A DNA stretch of 64,000 nt from Galbula dea (taxonomy: Eukaryota > Chordata > Aves > Piciformes > Galbulidae), in assembly GCA_013399015.1 (NCBI GenBank), contig VWZX01012694.1, forward strand, positions 2,834,891-2,898,890, given 5' to 3'. This document shows, piece by piece, positions 50,601 through 63,300 of this stretch; position 1 is the first letter of the stretch; every line of letters starts with the position of its first letter. The notes below the pieces were generated by a model. That model did no database searches. It was not told the origin of the DNA and saw nothing but the letters and a program-made list of their open reading frames with translations. Made by a program: the position numbers and the translations under genes.

Positions 50601-53509
50601 TGCCCTAAGTGAATATGCACAGGTAGCTTAGAAAACTGTCTAATTAATTTGACATCTTGAGAGATGTGCACTGAACCCTGGGTTACTCTGGGAAACTCAA
50701 ACGAAGCAAACTGAAACAAACAAAACATTTATTGGAACAAACTTGTATTTACTTGATTACACAGGAAAGCACTACAGAAGTAGCCATAAAGCTACTGCCT
50801 GATACACAGCAGACCAGGGCATGAGAGCAAGCAACCAACAGGAAACTGCCATTTACAGTAGAAGTTATTAATGGCAAGTGTTAAGATTCTTACAATGTTC
50901 ATCTTTCAGCTGAAACTTCTGGACTGAGCTTTATTACAAGTACTTATGCAGCTTTATAAAGGTCTTGTCTCATAACTTAAAACCCATCTTAATAGTTAAG
51001 TAAATGTCAATTGTTTAAGTCTTCTTTGAAGACACTTCCCTTGTCACCCAAATAGAACAAAACATTTAAAAGTCCCAATCAAGTTACCCATTCCACTGTA
51101 CACTGCTTTAAACCCTCCAAAAAGTAAAGAGTAAGAAAACATGTCTGTCTTCCCCAGAACACTGTGAAGTCTAAGAACAAGGGCAAAAGCCCTACCAGGA
51201 GTAAAGACCAGCTACAAGACTTCAGCATAAAGGAGCACTAATGGCCACACCACCTATTTAGCACTGTATTTGTGAGTTTCCAAAAAAGAAAAGTGATGAA
51301 AGACACATCAAGATAAATCTAAGGTATTTTAGTGTTTCATCATAGAAAATTTGGCAAAATTCAGATTTTTGATTAGGTTAAAAATACTCAACTTTATTAA
51401 AAAAGGAAAGATTTTCATATTTGAAACCCAGGTAGTGTATCAGCAGAGGCACTGAGAAAAGCCAAGTAGACTTCAGCCAACTGCAATGACTTATGGTGAG
51501 CAAAACAGGAAAATCTTCTGCACTTAAAGGTATAAAAAAGATCTAGTATTAGCCAGAGAAGACCACTCATATTTCAAATACAAACATAATCATATAACTT
51601 ATGTCAGTATAGAAACTTACGATATCAATAAAGTGTGTTGCTTGGAAAATAGTTTCCAAAAGCACTTTCTAGAAAACTAATTTAAATCAATTTGCTTCAC
51701 AATAAAGACTTAGTTAATCTTTCCAAGATCAAAGCAGCATTCACAGAATCACAGAATCATTACAGTTGGAAAGGACCCTCAAGATCATCTAGTTCAACCG
51801 ATAGCCCTACACTACTCTTACTCCTAAATCATCCTTAGACTAATTTTCTACATTAACCATCCCTATGCAAGATCAGAGAACAAGGGGAGGTGAGAGAGAA
51901 CACCACCACCACAACAGTCACTTACAATAGTTTCCCTAGTATGTGTGGAATGAGTTCAATAAATTCCCTAAGATATAAATAGCTTATAATACATCCTATC
52001 TTCTATCTCTGAACTAAACAGACTAATGCAAAACTATCTTCCAAATTCAGTCACAATGTGTCTGCTGTAGCCCACAATTCTCTCAAACCAGCAGAAAAAT
52101 AATCATCCCAAGTCAGCAGCCTATTTAATAAAATCAATGACTGAGAATCATGGATTTCATTTCTATAACCCACAATCTGAAGATAACAGTCCCAATCAAA
52201 ACTAAACACAGAAAATACTTTGCAGCCAAAACTAAGAATCAATTTTAATAATGCTGTGTCACAAAAACCCCTATTACTTACAAAAGTATTCTCTTCTATA
52301 ACTTCAACCTATGTAAAATTTTACTGAAGTAAAATTAACTTCCACAATTGGGACTGTAATTACAGGTTAATGAAGACAAGGTCCAGAACTTCATTAAAAA
52401 TATGTCTATAACTAAGAACCAGTGAAATAATAAAAACTAAGATTAGTTAATTGTTATGAAACTACAAAAGTACTAGCACTGTATGGTTTCCTTATTCATA
52501 ACTAGAACAACAGAGCAACATGTCAATTCCCAGCTCATTATACTAACTAGAGGCTGTAAACACAGCAAAAGTAGACACTAAGGTTACTAAAAAGACAAAA
52601 GATATACCCAAATCCTTTAGAGCACACACTAGGAAGTGTGGGGAACAGCAAATAATACAAGCTTCCTTCCTGTATTCCAGTGACACTTTAAGCCCTGGAG
52701 AAGAGGCAGGACAAGAGCGCACAACATAATGAGAAATCTTTTTTTCCCTTTCTTTCATCATTTCAAGGAGCAATAAATTCACACTTATTAAACAAGTACC
52801 AGCCATAAATGCAATCAAGCAATGGACTCAGGGATCAAATGTCTTCTGTTCTTATTATCTCCTTCAGAAGATGATATGGACAGAAATTGAACACCTTCAA
52901 GCAGTATTGCCCATGGGACTTTTTGCTAAAGCCATACCCCTAAGAAACAGCAATTCCATACAATTCATTTAGAACTCCTAAAATAATTACATTCTGAAAA
53001 TAAGCATAAGTTTCACTTTAATCTTTTCTGATGTGTAATGAGGGTACCACTGAAAGGCATGAGGCAGTAACAGATAACATACACCTTCTGTGAAGTTTGC
53101 CTCAGTATTTTTTCCTCTGAGCAGACACTTAGCTGAGGAGAATACTTTTGTGCATAAACAGACAACCTTAGGTATCTGCAGTATTTACCAGTTTTATACA
53201 CCTGCAAACCATAAGCACACGCAGTGGTAAGAAGCCACAGTGCCAAATACAGAAATATGTTACTTTCATTATTAATCTTTATCTAGGTACCAAGTAACAA
53301 AATAGTAAGATTGGAAGATTCAGGTTTAAAAACCAAACAAAACCTGATAAATCAGAAATCCTGAGGCTATCAGATTTAACAAAAATCCCCAAACAAACAA
53401 AAGTTAGTTGCAGAACTACCAGAGACTTTTCATTTAGTTTTAAAGCTACTGCAAGGAAACAAATCAAATATGAAGCATGAGAAGATTGTGACTGGGTAAC
53501 TTCACTTAC
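47677..53509 (-). other. AFDN: AFDN intron 6
   Basis: This 5.8 kb intron contains one CR1 3' fragment at 51738-51832. The remainder is AT-rich; I see no gene, RNA gene or other repeat. Confidence 0.85.
51738..51832 (-). mobile_element. CR1 LINE 3' end fragment
   Basis: The plus strand reads CACAGAATCACAGAATCATT, GGAAAGGACCCTCAAG and CTACACTACTCTTACTCC. It matches the start of the 41288-41560 copy almost base for base, so both come from the same CR1 subfamily, but this copy stops after about 95 bases. Confidence 0.92.
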
Positions 53510-53667
53510 ACGAGCAATGCAGTAATCCTTGGGATTTTCCTTCTCCAGACCATATTTTTCCAAGGCTTCAATAACTGCGAAGTCTGCAGTGTCCGTAGTG
53601 GAGAGCAGGATTGTCTTGTATGGTATATTTGGTTTTAAACTGTCTGCATAAATTCTCAGTGTCCCAC
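53510..53667 (-). CDS. AFDN: AFDN exon 6: first half of the RA2 domain
   Basis: This 158-base exon encodes about residues 247-299: GTLRIYADSLKPNIPYKTIL, then AVIEALEKYGLEKEN (within ADFAVIEALEKYG) and ending DYCIAR. This is the first half of the second Ras-association domain (about residues 246-348 in mammals). The acceptor is TTTCAAG and the donor is CGT followed by GTAAGTG. The same frame stays open into the intron on both sides, which makes a long 211-codon ORF (53279-53914); only this part is supported as coding. Confidence 0.97.
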
Positions 53668-54589
53668 CTTGAAAACAAAATTTAGTTAATCCATTAAGAC
53701 ATGAACAGTTACACAACATCCCCAAACTAAATTTGTCTCCACCATCGGAAAAAACCTCCAGCGATGCTTTCCTAATTTCTCTAAGCAAGTCTTGTCCCCG
53801 GTGCTTCACAGTTCTTAGTATTACCTGAAGTTGAAATGAAACAGTGAGGAGGACTGGATGAAGAACTGACCTTCTCCATCTTGACAGCAACTTTGTGCTG
53901 ACCTTCAAGAACATTCTCTCTCTTTAAAAAAAAAAATAAGGTTTTCACAGATGATGTCTTCTATACCTCTAACTACTACTTCACTACTTTTCCACATACA
54001 GAACAGATCATCTGAAGTTTCATCTGAAGTATTAACACTGCTTCATCTATTCATTTAACACTGATGTTTATACAGCTACTGTTGTAACCCTACCCCCAAG
54101 AATGTGAAGTACTTGATCATTGATATTCACAAGACCTATAAAAACTCTTTGTACAGACTTGAACAATCACTCCTTGACATTCTGTATTTGTGCTACTGAT
54201 TGTATTTTTACATTCAGGTCATTCAGCTTGTTCTTAGAAAAATGAATGACATTTATTTCAGAAGACTTCCTCAGTCTGTCAGTTTAATAAGCCTAATTCT
54301 GTCCTCCTTTCCCAGTTTAGCACTGCTGGCAAGATCGATGAGCATATTCTCTCCCATCAATTTGCCCGCCACTGAAAGCTTTGACTTGCACTTGTCACAT
54401 AACAGACTCCTGTGGAACCTTACCTCAACAAATCCTTCATTCAGTCACACCATAGATAAAATAGCCAAGAAGTACAAAAAATATTAGAGAAAGCAAGAAG
54501 TTAAGTCAGATTAACACCAGTTGCTGGCCTTAATATTCTCTCAGTAAACAGTTTACTGCTGACAAGTTAACCAGAAGAAATCTAGGTAC
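53668..54589 (-). other. AFDN: AFDN intron 5
   Basis: This 922-base intron contains the candidate 93-base cassette exon at 53825-53917, which would split it into introns of 672 and 157 bases. No repeat is seen. Confidence 0.85.
53825..53917 (-). other. candidate 93-base cassette exon between AFDN exons 5 and 6 (unproven)
   Basis: On the minus strand a T-run is followed by AAAGAGAGAG and then 93 bases ending TTCAG before GTAATA. If spliced after the third AG, the segment enters and leaves in phase 1, exactly as the exon 5/6 junction requires. It would insert 31 residues, including NVLEGQHKVAVKMEKV and a five-serine run, between GRPDS and GGTLRIY. Caution: the first AG after the T-run would instead read into TGA within five codons, and an open frame of this length is not rare by chance. 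I do not recall this insert from known afadin proteins. Confidence 0.35.
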
Positions 54590-54750
54590 CTGAGTCTGGT
54601 CTGCCATCAGAACTGCGAAACTCCTGCATTCTCTTCTCTAGTTTCTGCTGTCGTCGCCGTTTCATCACCACCTCCGGGTTGGATATTGTGCGAGTGAAGC
54701 TGGTCTCAGGCATATCTTTGTAAACCTCAGCTGCAAGGCGAGAATTCTCA
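54590..54750 (-). CDS. AFDN: AFDN exon 5: conserved linker before RA2
   Basis: This 161-base exon encodes about residues 193-246: ENSRLAAEVYKDMPETSF, then a basic segment VVMKRRRQQKLEKRMQEF, ending GRPDS plus one base. It follows exon 4 in phase (AT plus T gives Ile) and ends in phase 1 for exon 6. The donor is TCAG followed by GTACCT and the acceptor is GGCAG. No enzymatic function is implied; it is part of the linker between the two RA domains and is nearly identical to mammalian afadin as I recall it. Confidence 0.96.
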
Positions 54751-56817
54751 CTGCCAAGTGAGTTGAAATAAAAAGAGAAGACTATCATTAATAGCTCAAA
54801 ATACATATACCCTGATCACTTCAGAAGGGGTAAAAGACCAGTAGAATCCATAAGCATAGGAGATTAATTAAATTATTGTAAGACAACTTTGAAAGGAACT
54901 CCACTTTTGCTAGGATTACCACTGTTCACGTAGCCTTGCTCACCTGGAATATACAACAACCAATGTAAGAATTGATGGTTGCTAGTTTTCAAAGAAAAAA
55001 AGGAGGCCTTCTGCCTCTTATGGAAGAAAAAAACAACCAGCAACCCTCCCCCCAAAACAACCCAACCCCAAAAATGAATGTTCAAGAAACATTACATTAT
55101 ACCCTTATCTTTATTCTGATTTACAATACTGCAAATCATGTGGAAGCAGAGTTAGCACATGCTTGCAACTTATGCTTTTCCTTCTGTTAATGCACTTCAA
55201 TGCAACTCATAATCAAAAAAAACCCCAAGAAGCAGCTAAGTAATGGCACAGAATACTGGAAAGATCATGTTTCTTCTCTTGACTACCTGAGCAACTAACA
55301 GCCTTATCTCAAACATTCTACCTCTCTCTGTAATTTTACCTTTCTTATCTCTCTGTAGACTTCTCCTAGAGCTCTTTTTCAGCAAGGTGAGTATGGTAAG
55401 ACAGCTGAGACATAGCAGAGCTAGGCCTGGATTCTGAGCATATGGACCACTAAAGCCCATGAAGGGGCACAAAAGCCCACTGGAGGGGCTCATGTCTGCA
55501 GATGGAGAAGTTAACTTTCTTATTCAGAGCTTCTCCAGGACAGTTAGAGCAGATATGTAATTCAGTACCTACCGTGTGCTATTTTTAAGAAATATCTAAC
55601 TCCTAGCTGGCTAGTTTTAAGACCCTTTTGATCATCTTTAGATCACATGTAAGAAAAAGAAACCTTTACTGTATGTTCTGTTGTATTCACAGGGTCTACC
55701 ACATTCCTCACACTCCAAGGAGGTCGTGCACATCAGCTACTTTGGTCATCATCTTGCTAGCCATGCATATGACTATGTATGTTAGCAAAGTACAAATCAC
55801 AAGCTTTGTTTTGCTGATTTCAGAACTCCTAGTGTCACAGCCTTTTGCCTTTCACTTAGATGTTCCTAAATTAGTTATTACTTTTTTATTTAGAATTCTT
55901 TTACTCTTTTTAGCACAAAAAGCAAAGTAATATCTGGTTTTCTTATGAGAGGAAAGATCATACTGACTTCTGAAGAACACTGCAAACATACCCACACAGA
56001 GCAGCACCACACATGAAAAACAATCATGAACTCAAAAAGAACCTACCCAAAACCTCAAGCTGAGGAGCTAAAGCTTCTATTATATGTCAATTAGTCAAGT
56101 AATTTCTTTATTTCTGAGACTCTTAGCAGTTAACTAGTTTTCATCATTCATTTTCTTCTGGGTATGTTAAAAATCCACCATTACTGACCCTTTTTCTGGT
56201 GTAATACATATGAAACCTACAAAATCTGGTACAGAGCCAACATTTCATTTAATGTAGACCTTTTCAGCTTTCTAGTTCTATCGACAGTTATTCATGCCTG
56301 ACTCCTGTGCTCCAGTTTTCTGTACAAGCATTAATATACATCCTGGCCAGTCTCAATGAATAAAGTGTAGTAGATCTGGGAGGAAGAGTTGAAGAATATA
56401 GAAGATTGGCTCCAAAAATACATCTCAGAAAAACAAACTGCTAGTCAGGTGGTATGTCAAAAGCAAACACCTACAAGAAGTAGTTTTTCTGCCAAAAGAC
56501 TGAACAATAGAACATAGGGAGGGGAGTAAATCCATTCTATGGTAAATGCTCAAAAATATAAACAGTGGGGAAAATCCAAGCATGCAGCAATTTCTATGCA
56601 AGGACAAAAAGGCGGGAGAAAAAAAAAAGCTTCTTTCATGATTTTAAAACAAACCTCGCAGCAAAATGTTTCCCATCACATATTTTGGTTTACAACAATA
56701 CTGCATTCGTGTCAACTACCTGCTTTTGAAAGAAACAGTAAGTTATTTGGTAGAAAGGAGGAATCCTTTAAAGTAAGATGTAGGTTACATGAGCTGATTA
56801 AAGTTTAAAGCACTTAC
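54751..56817 (-). other. AFDN: AFDN intron 4
   Basis: This 2.1 kb AT-rich intron includes an A/C-rich stretch at about 55028-55075. No gene or recognised transposon is seen. Confidence 0.85.
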
Positions 56818-56981
56818 ATGTCATCCCCATGAAGAAGTCTATCATCTTTATCCGATGCTTGTCGCAATGCCTCTTTTTCACGCCTCTTTTTTTCTTTCTT
56901 CTCTTTTTTTGAGAGAGTTCTTTTGAAATTCTGAATGACTCCCTCTTTTTCTTGCTTTTCAGGGCCATTACTCTGAGCCTT
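56818..56981 (-). CDS. AFDN: AFDN exon 4: basic Lys/Glu-rich linker after RA1, with tandem acceptor
   Basis: This exon encodes about residues 139-192. It includes the conserved segment GVIQNFKRTL and a highly charged stretch of alternating Lys and Glu (SKKEKKEKKRREKEALRQ), probably an unstructured or helical linker between the two Ras-association domains. The donor is CAT followed by GTAAGTG. The acceptor reads TTTCAGAAG, a tandem NAGNAG site. Cutting after CAG gives an exon start at 56981 and an extra Lys; cutting after AAG gives 56978. Both keep the frame. Confidence 0.94.
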
Positions 56982-58436
56982 CTGAAATAAATGAGTTTAA
57001 AACAACTTCCATCATTTTTAGCCCAATGAAAAGTTAGCATTGCTTTTAACTTTCCAGATAAATTGGATTAAGACATAGTAAAACTAACACAAAAACAATA
57101 CTCCCGGTAAAAATTCTCTATTACACAGGGATGATACTAATACTCTCCAGAACAACACAGAAGGCAAAATACAACTTTGTGTTCCAAAGCAGGTATGAAC
57201 TAATTAAGCACCTTGTAGTTCAAAACTGAAGAAACAGCAGAATTTTTCTTGAATAATGCCTACTATATACTTGGCCTCAAAGCTTAACTGAAGGCTGCAA
57301 AACAAATTTCTGTCTCCTAGTAAAACACTTCGCAAACACCACTGAGCTTAATCTGTTTTCAAGTCAACACAGGAAGTTCCATCTAAACATAAAGAGGAAC
57401 TTCTTTCTTTTGAGAGTGGTAGAGCACTGGAACAGGGTGCCTAGGGAGGTGGTGGAGTCTCTGTCTCTGGAGACAGTCAAAACCTACCTGGACACCATCC
57501 TGTGCAACCTACTCTAGGTAAGCCTGCTCTGATAGAGGGGTTGAACTAGATGATCTCCAGAGGTCCCCTCCAACCCCTAGCATTCTGTGATCCTCTAATA
57601 GAAGAAAGACTGAAAATTACTTAATACAATGAATAAGAATAGCAAGTCTGGTAGAGGTAGTGCAAGACAATTAATTTTCACTCCACCCCCACCTCTAACA
57701 TGAATGTATCCTGTAGTCTGAAGTGTTAAGAATAGCTCATGTGCCTATATCTTCTACAATTAATATGCTCTAATTCCAAGAGCAGAACAGATTTACTGCT
57801 CAGCCCAAGACAAAAAATTTGTCTGAATATAGCCCACTGAACAGCATGTCTTCTGTAGCTACAAGCATCCAAGTTAGACATAATACATATAAAATTATAT
57901 GACTTCAGGAGCCTAAGTCTGATCTAATTCAATGTTTAATTGACTAAAATAAAAAAGCTTCTGTATAGCTGATGCTCACATGTCCTTCGTTTCTCATTTG
58001 GAAAGAACAAACAAATCAACCAACCTCCCAGTCTACCACCATTTTTGGAGGTAACAATTTTCAGTTATTTCTCTCTCTGGCATCCCCTTTTAAAGGCTCT
58101 GCAAGAGGCAGAATTACCTCCTAGGTTTTTGGCATCACATACTCTTTAGGGAAATTTTTAAGTCACCATATTAGAACAAAACAAGCTCTTAAGTTCTCTG
58201 GGCATTGCATGCTCCGGTACTAGGCAGCTACACATATCAGAGCACCACAAACTATCTGAAAGATCACAAAAACGTTGTGTTGTGAAGACGCATTTAAAGC
58301 ATTTAAAAACATGTGCTCTGGATATCAAAGGTCATCACCATCAGTTATTTTAAGGAATTATAAAAGCAGAAATTATCTTTTGCTATAAAAGCAAGTCCCA
58401 CTGCTGTTACCACTAGCATACTCCTTAAAGACTCAC
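56982..58436 (-). other. AFDN: AFDN intron 3
   Basis: This 1.45 kb intron contains a CR1 fragment at about 57366-57600 and is otherwise AT-rich. Confidence 0.85.
57366..57600 (+). mobile_element. CR1 LINE 3' fragment
   Basis: The plus strand shows AGGAAGTTCCATCTAAAC, GAGCACTGGAACAGGGTGCC, TAGGGAGGTGGTGGAGTCTC, TTGAACTAGATGATCTCCAG and CCTCCAACCCCTAGCATTCT. It is in sense orientation, opposite to the gene. The ending GTGATCCTCTAATAG is a decayed tail. Confidence 0.93.
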
Positions 58437-58549
58437 CTTTGGAGGAAGCGTATCATTTTCATTCTTAAGAACAAATCTTCCCTCTCGATCATCTTTGTTC
58501 CAATTTAACTGCACAACAAGAGGCTTCTCATCTATATCTAATCTTCTTT
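58437..58549 (-). CDS. AFDN: AFDN exon 3: end of the RA1 domain
   Basis: This 113-base exon encodes about residues 101-138, including RRLDIDEKPLVVQLNWNKDD and ending with LPPK. It completes the ubiquitin-like RA1 fold. The donor is AAAG followed by GTGAGT. The acceptor lies in a run of GAAGAAG, and only the last AG keeps the frame from exon 2 (G plus AA gives Glu). The exon ends on a complete codon. Confidence 0.95.
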
Positions 58550-60123
58550 CTTCTTCAAAAAATTGAAAAGCAGTAAGTTACTTGGTACCTCATTAGCAAA
58601 GATATTCAGAAACAAGCTATGTTCTCAAAAAACCAAAAGGTGTGCTGAACAATATGCATCAGTTGATGTTTCCCTGTTATATACAGGGTCAGAAAGCCTG
58701 GGGAGTTAGAAATACATGTTCCTTTCCAGCAACCAACATAAGTGTATTCCTCCCTCTATCTAGGTAAGCTGAAGGTCCACATAAAGCAGTCTTGCTTACA
58801 TCCTTTGTCAAAAGGTGATCCCTAATTCTGGGAACAAGACTACCACTGAAGAGAAATTATATCTACAGTTATAATGCTTCAAGCTTTAAAACATCACAAG
58901 ACCTCCAAAGTAATTTTCCTTATTTTAGATTTAACCAGTCTAATTGTGACCCAAGAACTGCTGTTGCAGAAAGACTGCACAAAAATAAACCAAATTACGA
59001 AACAAATATAAACAATCCATTATGCACATAGACAAGACAAAATTTCATTTAGAGCATTTAGTGTGCTGTTTCTATTTTACAGCATGCTGTGTCTGAGAGT
59101 GGTTAAAAAATTAAACAAGTTTTGCTGTTTGATCTCCCTTCTAGAAGTAGGAGACAGTTCGTATACATGGCAAGACTGATCTCTTTGCAGTTACATTTTA
59201 TTTAATGAGAAACATTCCTAGTGAATGAGGTGCCTCTCGTATAAGCCATGTTTAAGCATCAGGAACTTGCTCTGCAAAAGAAAGCATTTCATTTTAACTA
59301 CAGGTACAGTGCTAACAGATTTTTAAAGTAGCTTAAAACACAAAACCCACATACTTTTCATTGCTTAAATTAGTGATGACACATGCACTTTTCCCTAATC
59401 CCATATAATTCACATCAAGTCATCATTCATAGAACAAGAAACGTCACACATATCCCAGTAAATTTCCATCCTCTATCTCAAACCAAATTATTTTCAGTCT
59501 TTTGAAAGCAGAATTTAAGGTTGTTAAACCACCTGTGTAAGCTTCCGAGGCACAAAAAGGAAAAAGGATGACAAAAAACTAGTTTCTCCTATACCTATCT
59601 TCACCACCACCATACACATTACCACCTTCCAACCTGAAGCTTTCTACTGGGGTGGGAAGACACAAATGCAAGTAGCCTCAAAACGCTACGTTCTTCACAG
59701 GCAACATGAAAGGATCTGATTAAGAAACACAGTGGCTTCAAACAACACTATGTTGAACTTCCCCCAATTTAGCAGTAAGGGAACATGCATTACATGGCTA
59801 TCTGTCAAAGGCTCACACCAAAGAACTGAGGATGTACTCTTAATTGCTCCAATTTAACACTCCTCTTTCCCCATCACAAATTTAGTTTTTACCTTCTAGT
59901 CCTATAAATAGCAACTCTCTCACGAATGTCAATAAATTAACAGGATGTCACATAGAGCATTTAACAAAACTTACATAAGCTGCAGGCCTGATATTGAAAT
60001 AACACTCAGGAATGAAGTGTTATTCAAGTCTTATGTGGTTCAGAAGCTGGGGACAACCCAAAACATATTTTGGCTGGGGAAGGTGGTGCAGATGCCAGAA
60101 AGACTTTGTGAATAAATACTAAC
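58550..60123 (-). other. AFDN: AFDN intron 2
   Basis: This 1.6 kb AT-rich intron contains no other feature that I can support. Confidence 0.85.
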
Positions 60124-60319
60124 CTCCGCTGACATGCACCTCGTACAGCGAGTACTTAGGGGACGACAACATTCGCATGTCTGGTCGAAACTTCTCGGCA
60201 AGAGTCTCTATCACATCCTGTGTGGTAGCAGTACTAGAGACACGGATACATTTTGTTGCAAAATTTCCAGCTGCTTTGTCTTGAAAGTAGAATCTCATTA
60301 CTCCATGGAACTCTAGATC
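60124..60319 (-). CDS. AFDN: AFDN exon 2: most of the RA1 Ras-association domain
   Basis: This exon encodes about residues 36-100, beginning DLEFHGVMRFYFQD and ending EVHVSG plus one base of the next codon. It forms the first part of the N-terminal Ras-association domain (mammalian RA1 is roughly residues 39-133), which binds Rap1-GTP. The acceptor is tatag before GATCTAGAG and the donor is GAG followed by GTTAGT. Its length of 196 bases leaves phase 1, which matches exon 3. Confidence 0.96.
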
Positions 60320-63300
60320 CTATAAAAACCAAAAATACAAATCTGAGTGCTCACTAACAGTTAAAAGGTTCAGAATTCTTTTATTATTTGTAATTTTTTT
60401 GATGGGTCTCAATATAGTTTGTTACCCAGAGCGGATCGCTGTATCCTATGTCTTTAAGAGTACCTGCTAAATATGCTTGAGGAGCAGCAACATGTCTCAA
60501 AGAGACCAGCTTTCTGTCACAGCAGTCTTAAGCATCATCTTTCCTCTCCTTTCCCTCCTCCCCCCACTTCATGCACTCTTCTCTCATTAGCATCTCTTTG
60601 TTCCAGAAACAGTCTGCTCACGAAGCTGAATAATTTTGTTTGTTCTGTTTTATGTTTTCAAAAAGATTTGTCTTTGCCACAGCTCCCTAAATACTCTTGG
60701 AGGGAAGAAAAGCCCAGTACCAACACAAGGTGAAAGGCAGCGAAGAAAGGAACTGCAAGTGTTAAACAGGTGCTTACACTACAGCTGCAACATCAATCTG
60801 TTCAAACTACTGTAAATCCACATCCTCAAATATTTTCTTTAGCAATCAGAGTCCTGCTCTCCATTTCAGTCTACCAAACTGCAGAAGGATACTGGCTGCT
60901 CATGCAGCTCCATTACTGCTTTCAACACCAACTCTGAATTCAAATATCAGTTCCCCAGTGGGCTCTACATGCCTGACTCTTGACCCTTGTGAAAAACCTA
61001 GCACTCATAGGGCCCTGCATTTGGGGGAATCAAGAAGATTCAAGTGCCCTAGTTGGCACTGCCAAGTTTACTCTACAGTTTAATAATCATTGTTCCTGTC
61101 TTCACCTTCCAGAGGCTTTAACATCAATGTATCCTCAGGCACTGAGTGTAGTAGTATATTTCATGCTAAGCACAGCCCTTTCCAGTACTATATCTGATCA
61201 CATGAAACATCAAAATGTTTCTTTGAACAGCAAAGAACCTCTAATACTTATTGAGGCTACCCTATCATTCAGAAGACAAGACAAACACCTCCTAATGATT
61301 TATAGAATTAGCCTGAGCTTCAGGTGATGCTCCCACAGAACTACAAACTGTAATCCCAAACAAGTGTTCAAATCTTCCTGTGAGGAGTTAAAGGTTCCAC
61401 ATGTCTCACTTCAGCTTAACTGCCACCTTCTCATCCACTCTGGATTTAACTGCAATTATTCAAAGCTGGGTTTCAATTCTTTTACCCTGCTTATTTTTGT
61501 AACATCCTCTACTCAGCTCTGAAAAGCATCCTATCTATCTCATTTCTTGTCTCTAATAATCTATCTTTAATTATTAACTAATTATCCATACAAGAACTTA
61601 CTACTAGAAATCCTACCTACCATAGCAAATTGAACTTCCATACATTTATTCTTGAGAACGCCTTCAGTGAGCTTCAAAAGGTCGAGGCACAACTTCTTTT
61701 CACAAAGCTCTTTCAACCTTTCCTCAATCTCTAATTACCACGTGAATTCTATACATTACTGCAGTATCAGTAGTACCAGTATTACTGCAGTATCTAATCA
61801 GCACAGAGACAACATACGAGCACATGTTCTTTTAATATTGGCTTCACACTGCATTCAAATCAAACAACCTAAAGGGATCTACCTAAAGGCGTCATTATGT
61901 AGCACTTCAAAAAATTACTTCATCCCTCACCTTCTATAGTTATTGGATGAACATTGTCTCCTTTTAGCAATTTGCTCTCATGTTGTCCATTTGATCTCAA
62001 CTCTTAACAAATGCTGATGGCAAGACTGATCCTCTGATGAGCTACACATAAAAGGTCCTTACCAGGCCAACCTTTACAAGATTTTCAACAATGAACATCG
62101 ACACAAAGCAAACTTTTTCTGCTATCACCTTGTCTTCGGAAAGCTTATTTTATAAAGTTATCATCCTGTGGTAGGTTTGCTACTACTAATGTTCTGAAAG
62201 GCAGTTACTACTTTTCAGAATTTATTACTCTAATTCTTTTGTTCTAGCCTAAGCTTTTATATTCTGCTTGCCAGATTTTATACCATTTTCCACATTTGGA
62301 TACTCTTCAAAATTTTCTGATGTTCATTCATGCCAGCTTCCTTTCACACTTCTCTTGAGAGCTGGCATGCTTTTGGTCTGTGCCTCCAGGATGGCATCTT
62401 TAAATCTCAGCAGGTGATAAGTACTTTGCTACTAGTTGCCTCTTTTTGCTTTAACAAGCTCCCCTGCGGCAGCTACGCTGTATTTATCTAATCCAGTTGA
62501 TAAATTTTGCCATTCTTGAAAGAAAAACTAATCCAAGCACGTTATGAACTCCAGTAAAGAGGGGATTCTCACAGGTAACATTTTCAGTCACATCCCACAC
62601 AGTCTTGTGTTGGTTGCCTCTTCTGTAAATACTCCATAACCATGATGATTCACAACAGCCACAGCTATTTTTACAACAAACTTAAGGCTTTGATCCAGTT
62701 GTTTGACAGTTGCAAAAGATGACCACACATGAGCTTTTTGGAAATGTGTCATGAATTGCAATCATATCCCATTTGTAACATTTATTTCCCTTTACATAAA
62801 GTTCTCCTCACTACCATCTCAAGGCACTGCTCAAGCAAGAATTAAAGAGAGAAAATAAGCACACTGCAATTCACCTTATTTCAGGTGTCACATACTATGT
62901 GAGTTCCTGTATATAGATGAGGTTCCAGTAGATTTTTAAAATTTGGTTTTTGTTTAAAAGAAAAATTTATTTTACTGATGACACATTCCACTGTCCATTA
63001 GCTATGTTTTTAATCCTGTAGATTTTTTAATTCTCTGGAACAACACAGCAAAGATTCAAAAGCAAGAGAGTGCATTCAGAGAATGATCTAGGAAACAAAT
63101 ATCTTGGGTTTATTACTATTGTTATTTAAAGTTTTATTGCTAAAGCTTATTTTTACTTCCAGGCACTAACAAAGCAGTGAGGTGACAAATGAGTTTTGTT
63201 TTTCTTTCAGAAAAGAAACAATGTGTTCCTCTGAATAACCCTTACAAGAGTTTTTATTCATTCATTCTCTTTCATTCATTGCTTTAACGATCCGGATATG

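Larger units (their letters stand above)
12598..60319 (-). other. AFDN: AFDN (afadin) gene, exons 2-23 of a longer gene; partial at both ends
   Basis: Afadin is a cytoplasmic scaffold of adherens junctions: its PDZ domain binds the tails of nectins, its Ras-association domains bind Rap1/Ras GTPases, and its C-terminus (outside this window) binds F-actin. Seen here: 22 minus-strand exons with GT-AG ends whose phases all match, giving 998 continuous codons. Conserved afadin segments occur in the expected order: RA1, basic linker, RA2, FHA, Ser-rich linker, DIL, then the start of PDZ. Exon 1 with the start codon and promoter lies beyond 64000; exons after 23 lie below position 1. Residue numbers in the exon entries assume 35 residues from exon 1, as in mammals. 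Identity comes from recognising the protein segments from memory, not from a search. No disabling mutation was seen, so the gene looks intact. Confidence 0.97.

Noticed and set aside
53279..53914. 211-codon minus-strand open frame, the longest in the window
   Set aside because: It is AFDN exon 6 (53510-53667) with chance read-through into both introns; good splice sites bound the conserved part.
61979..62042. CTGATG and CTGA-like boxes suggesting a C/D snoRNA in intron 1
   Set aside because: Spacing and terminal stem do not fit a convincing C/D box RNA.
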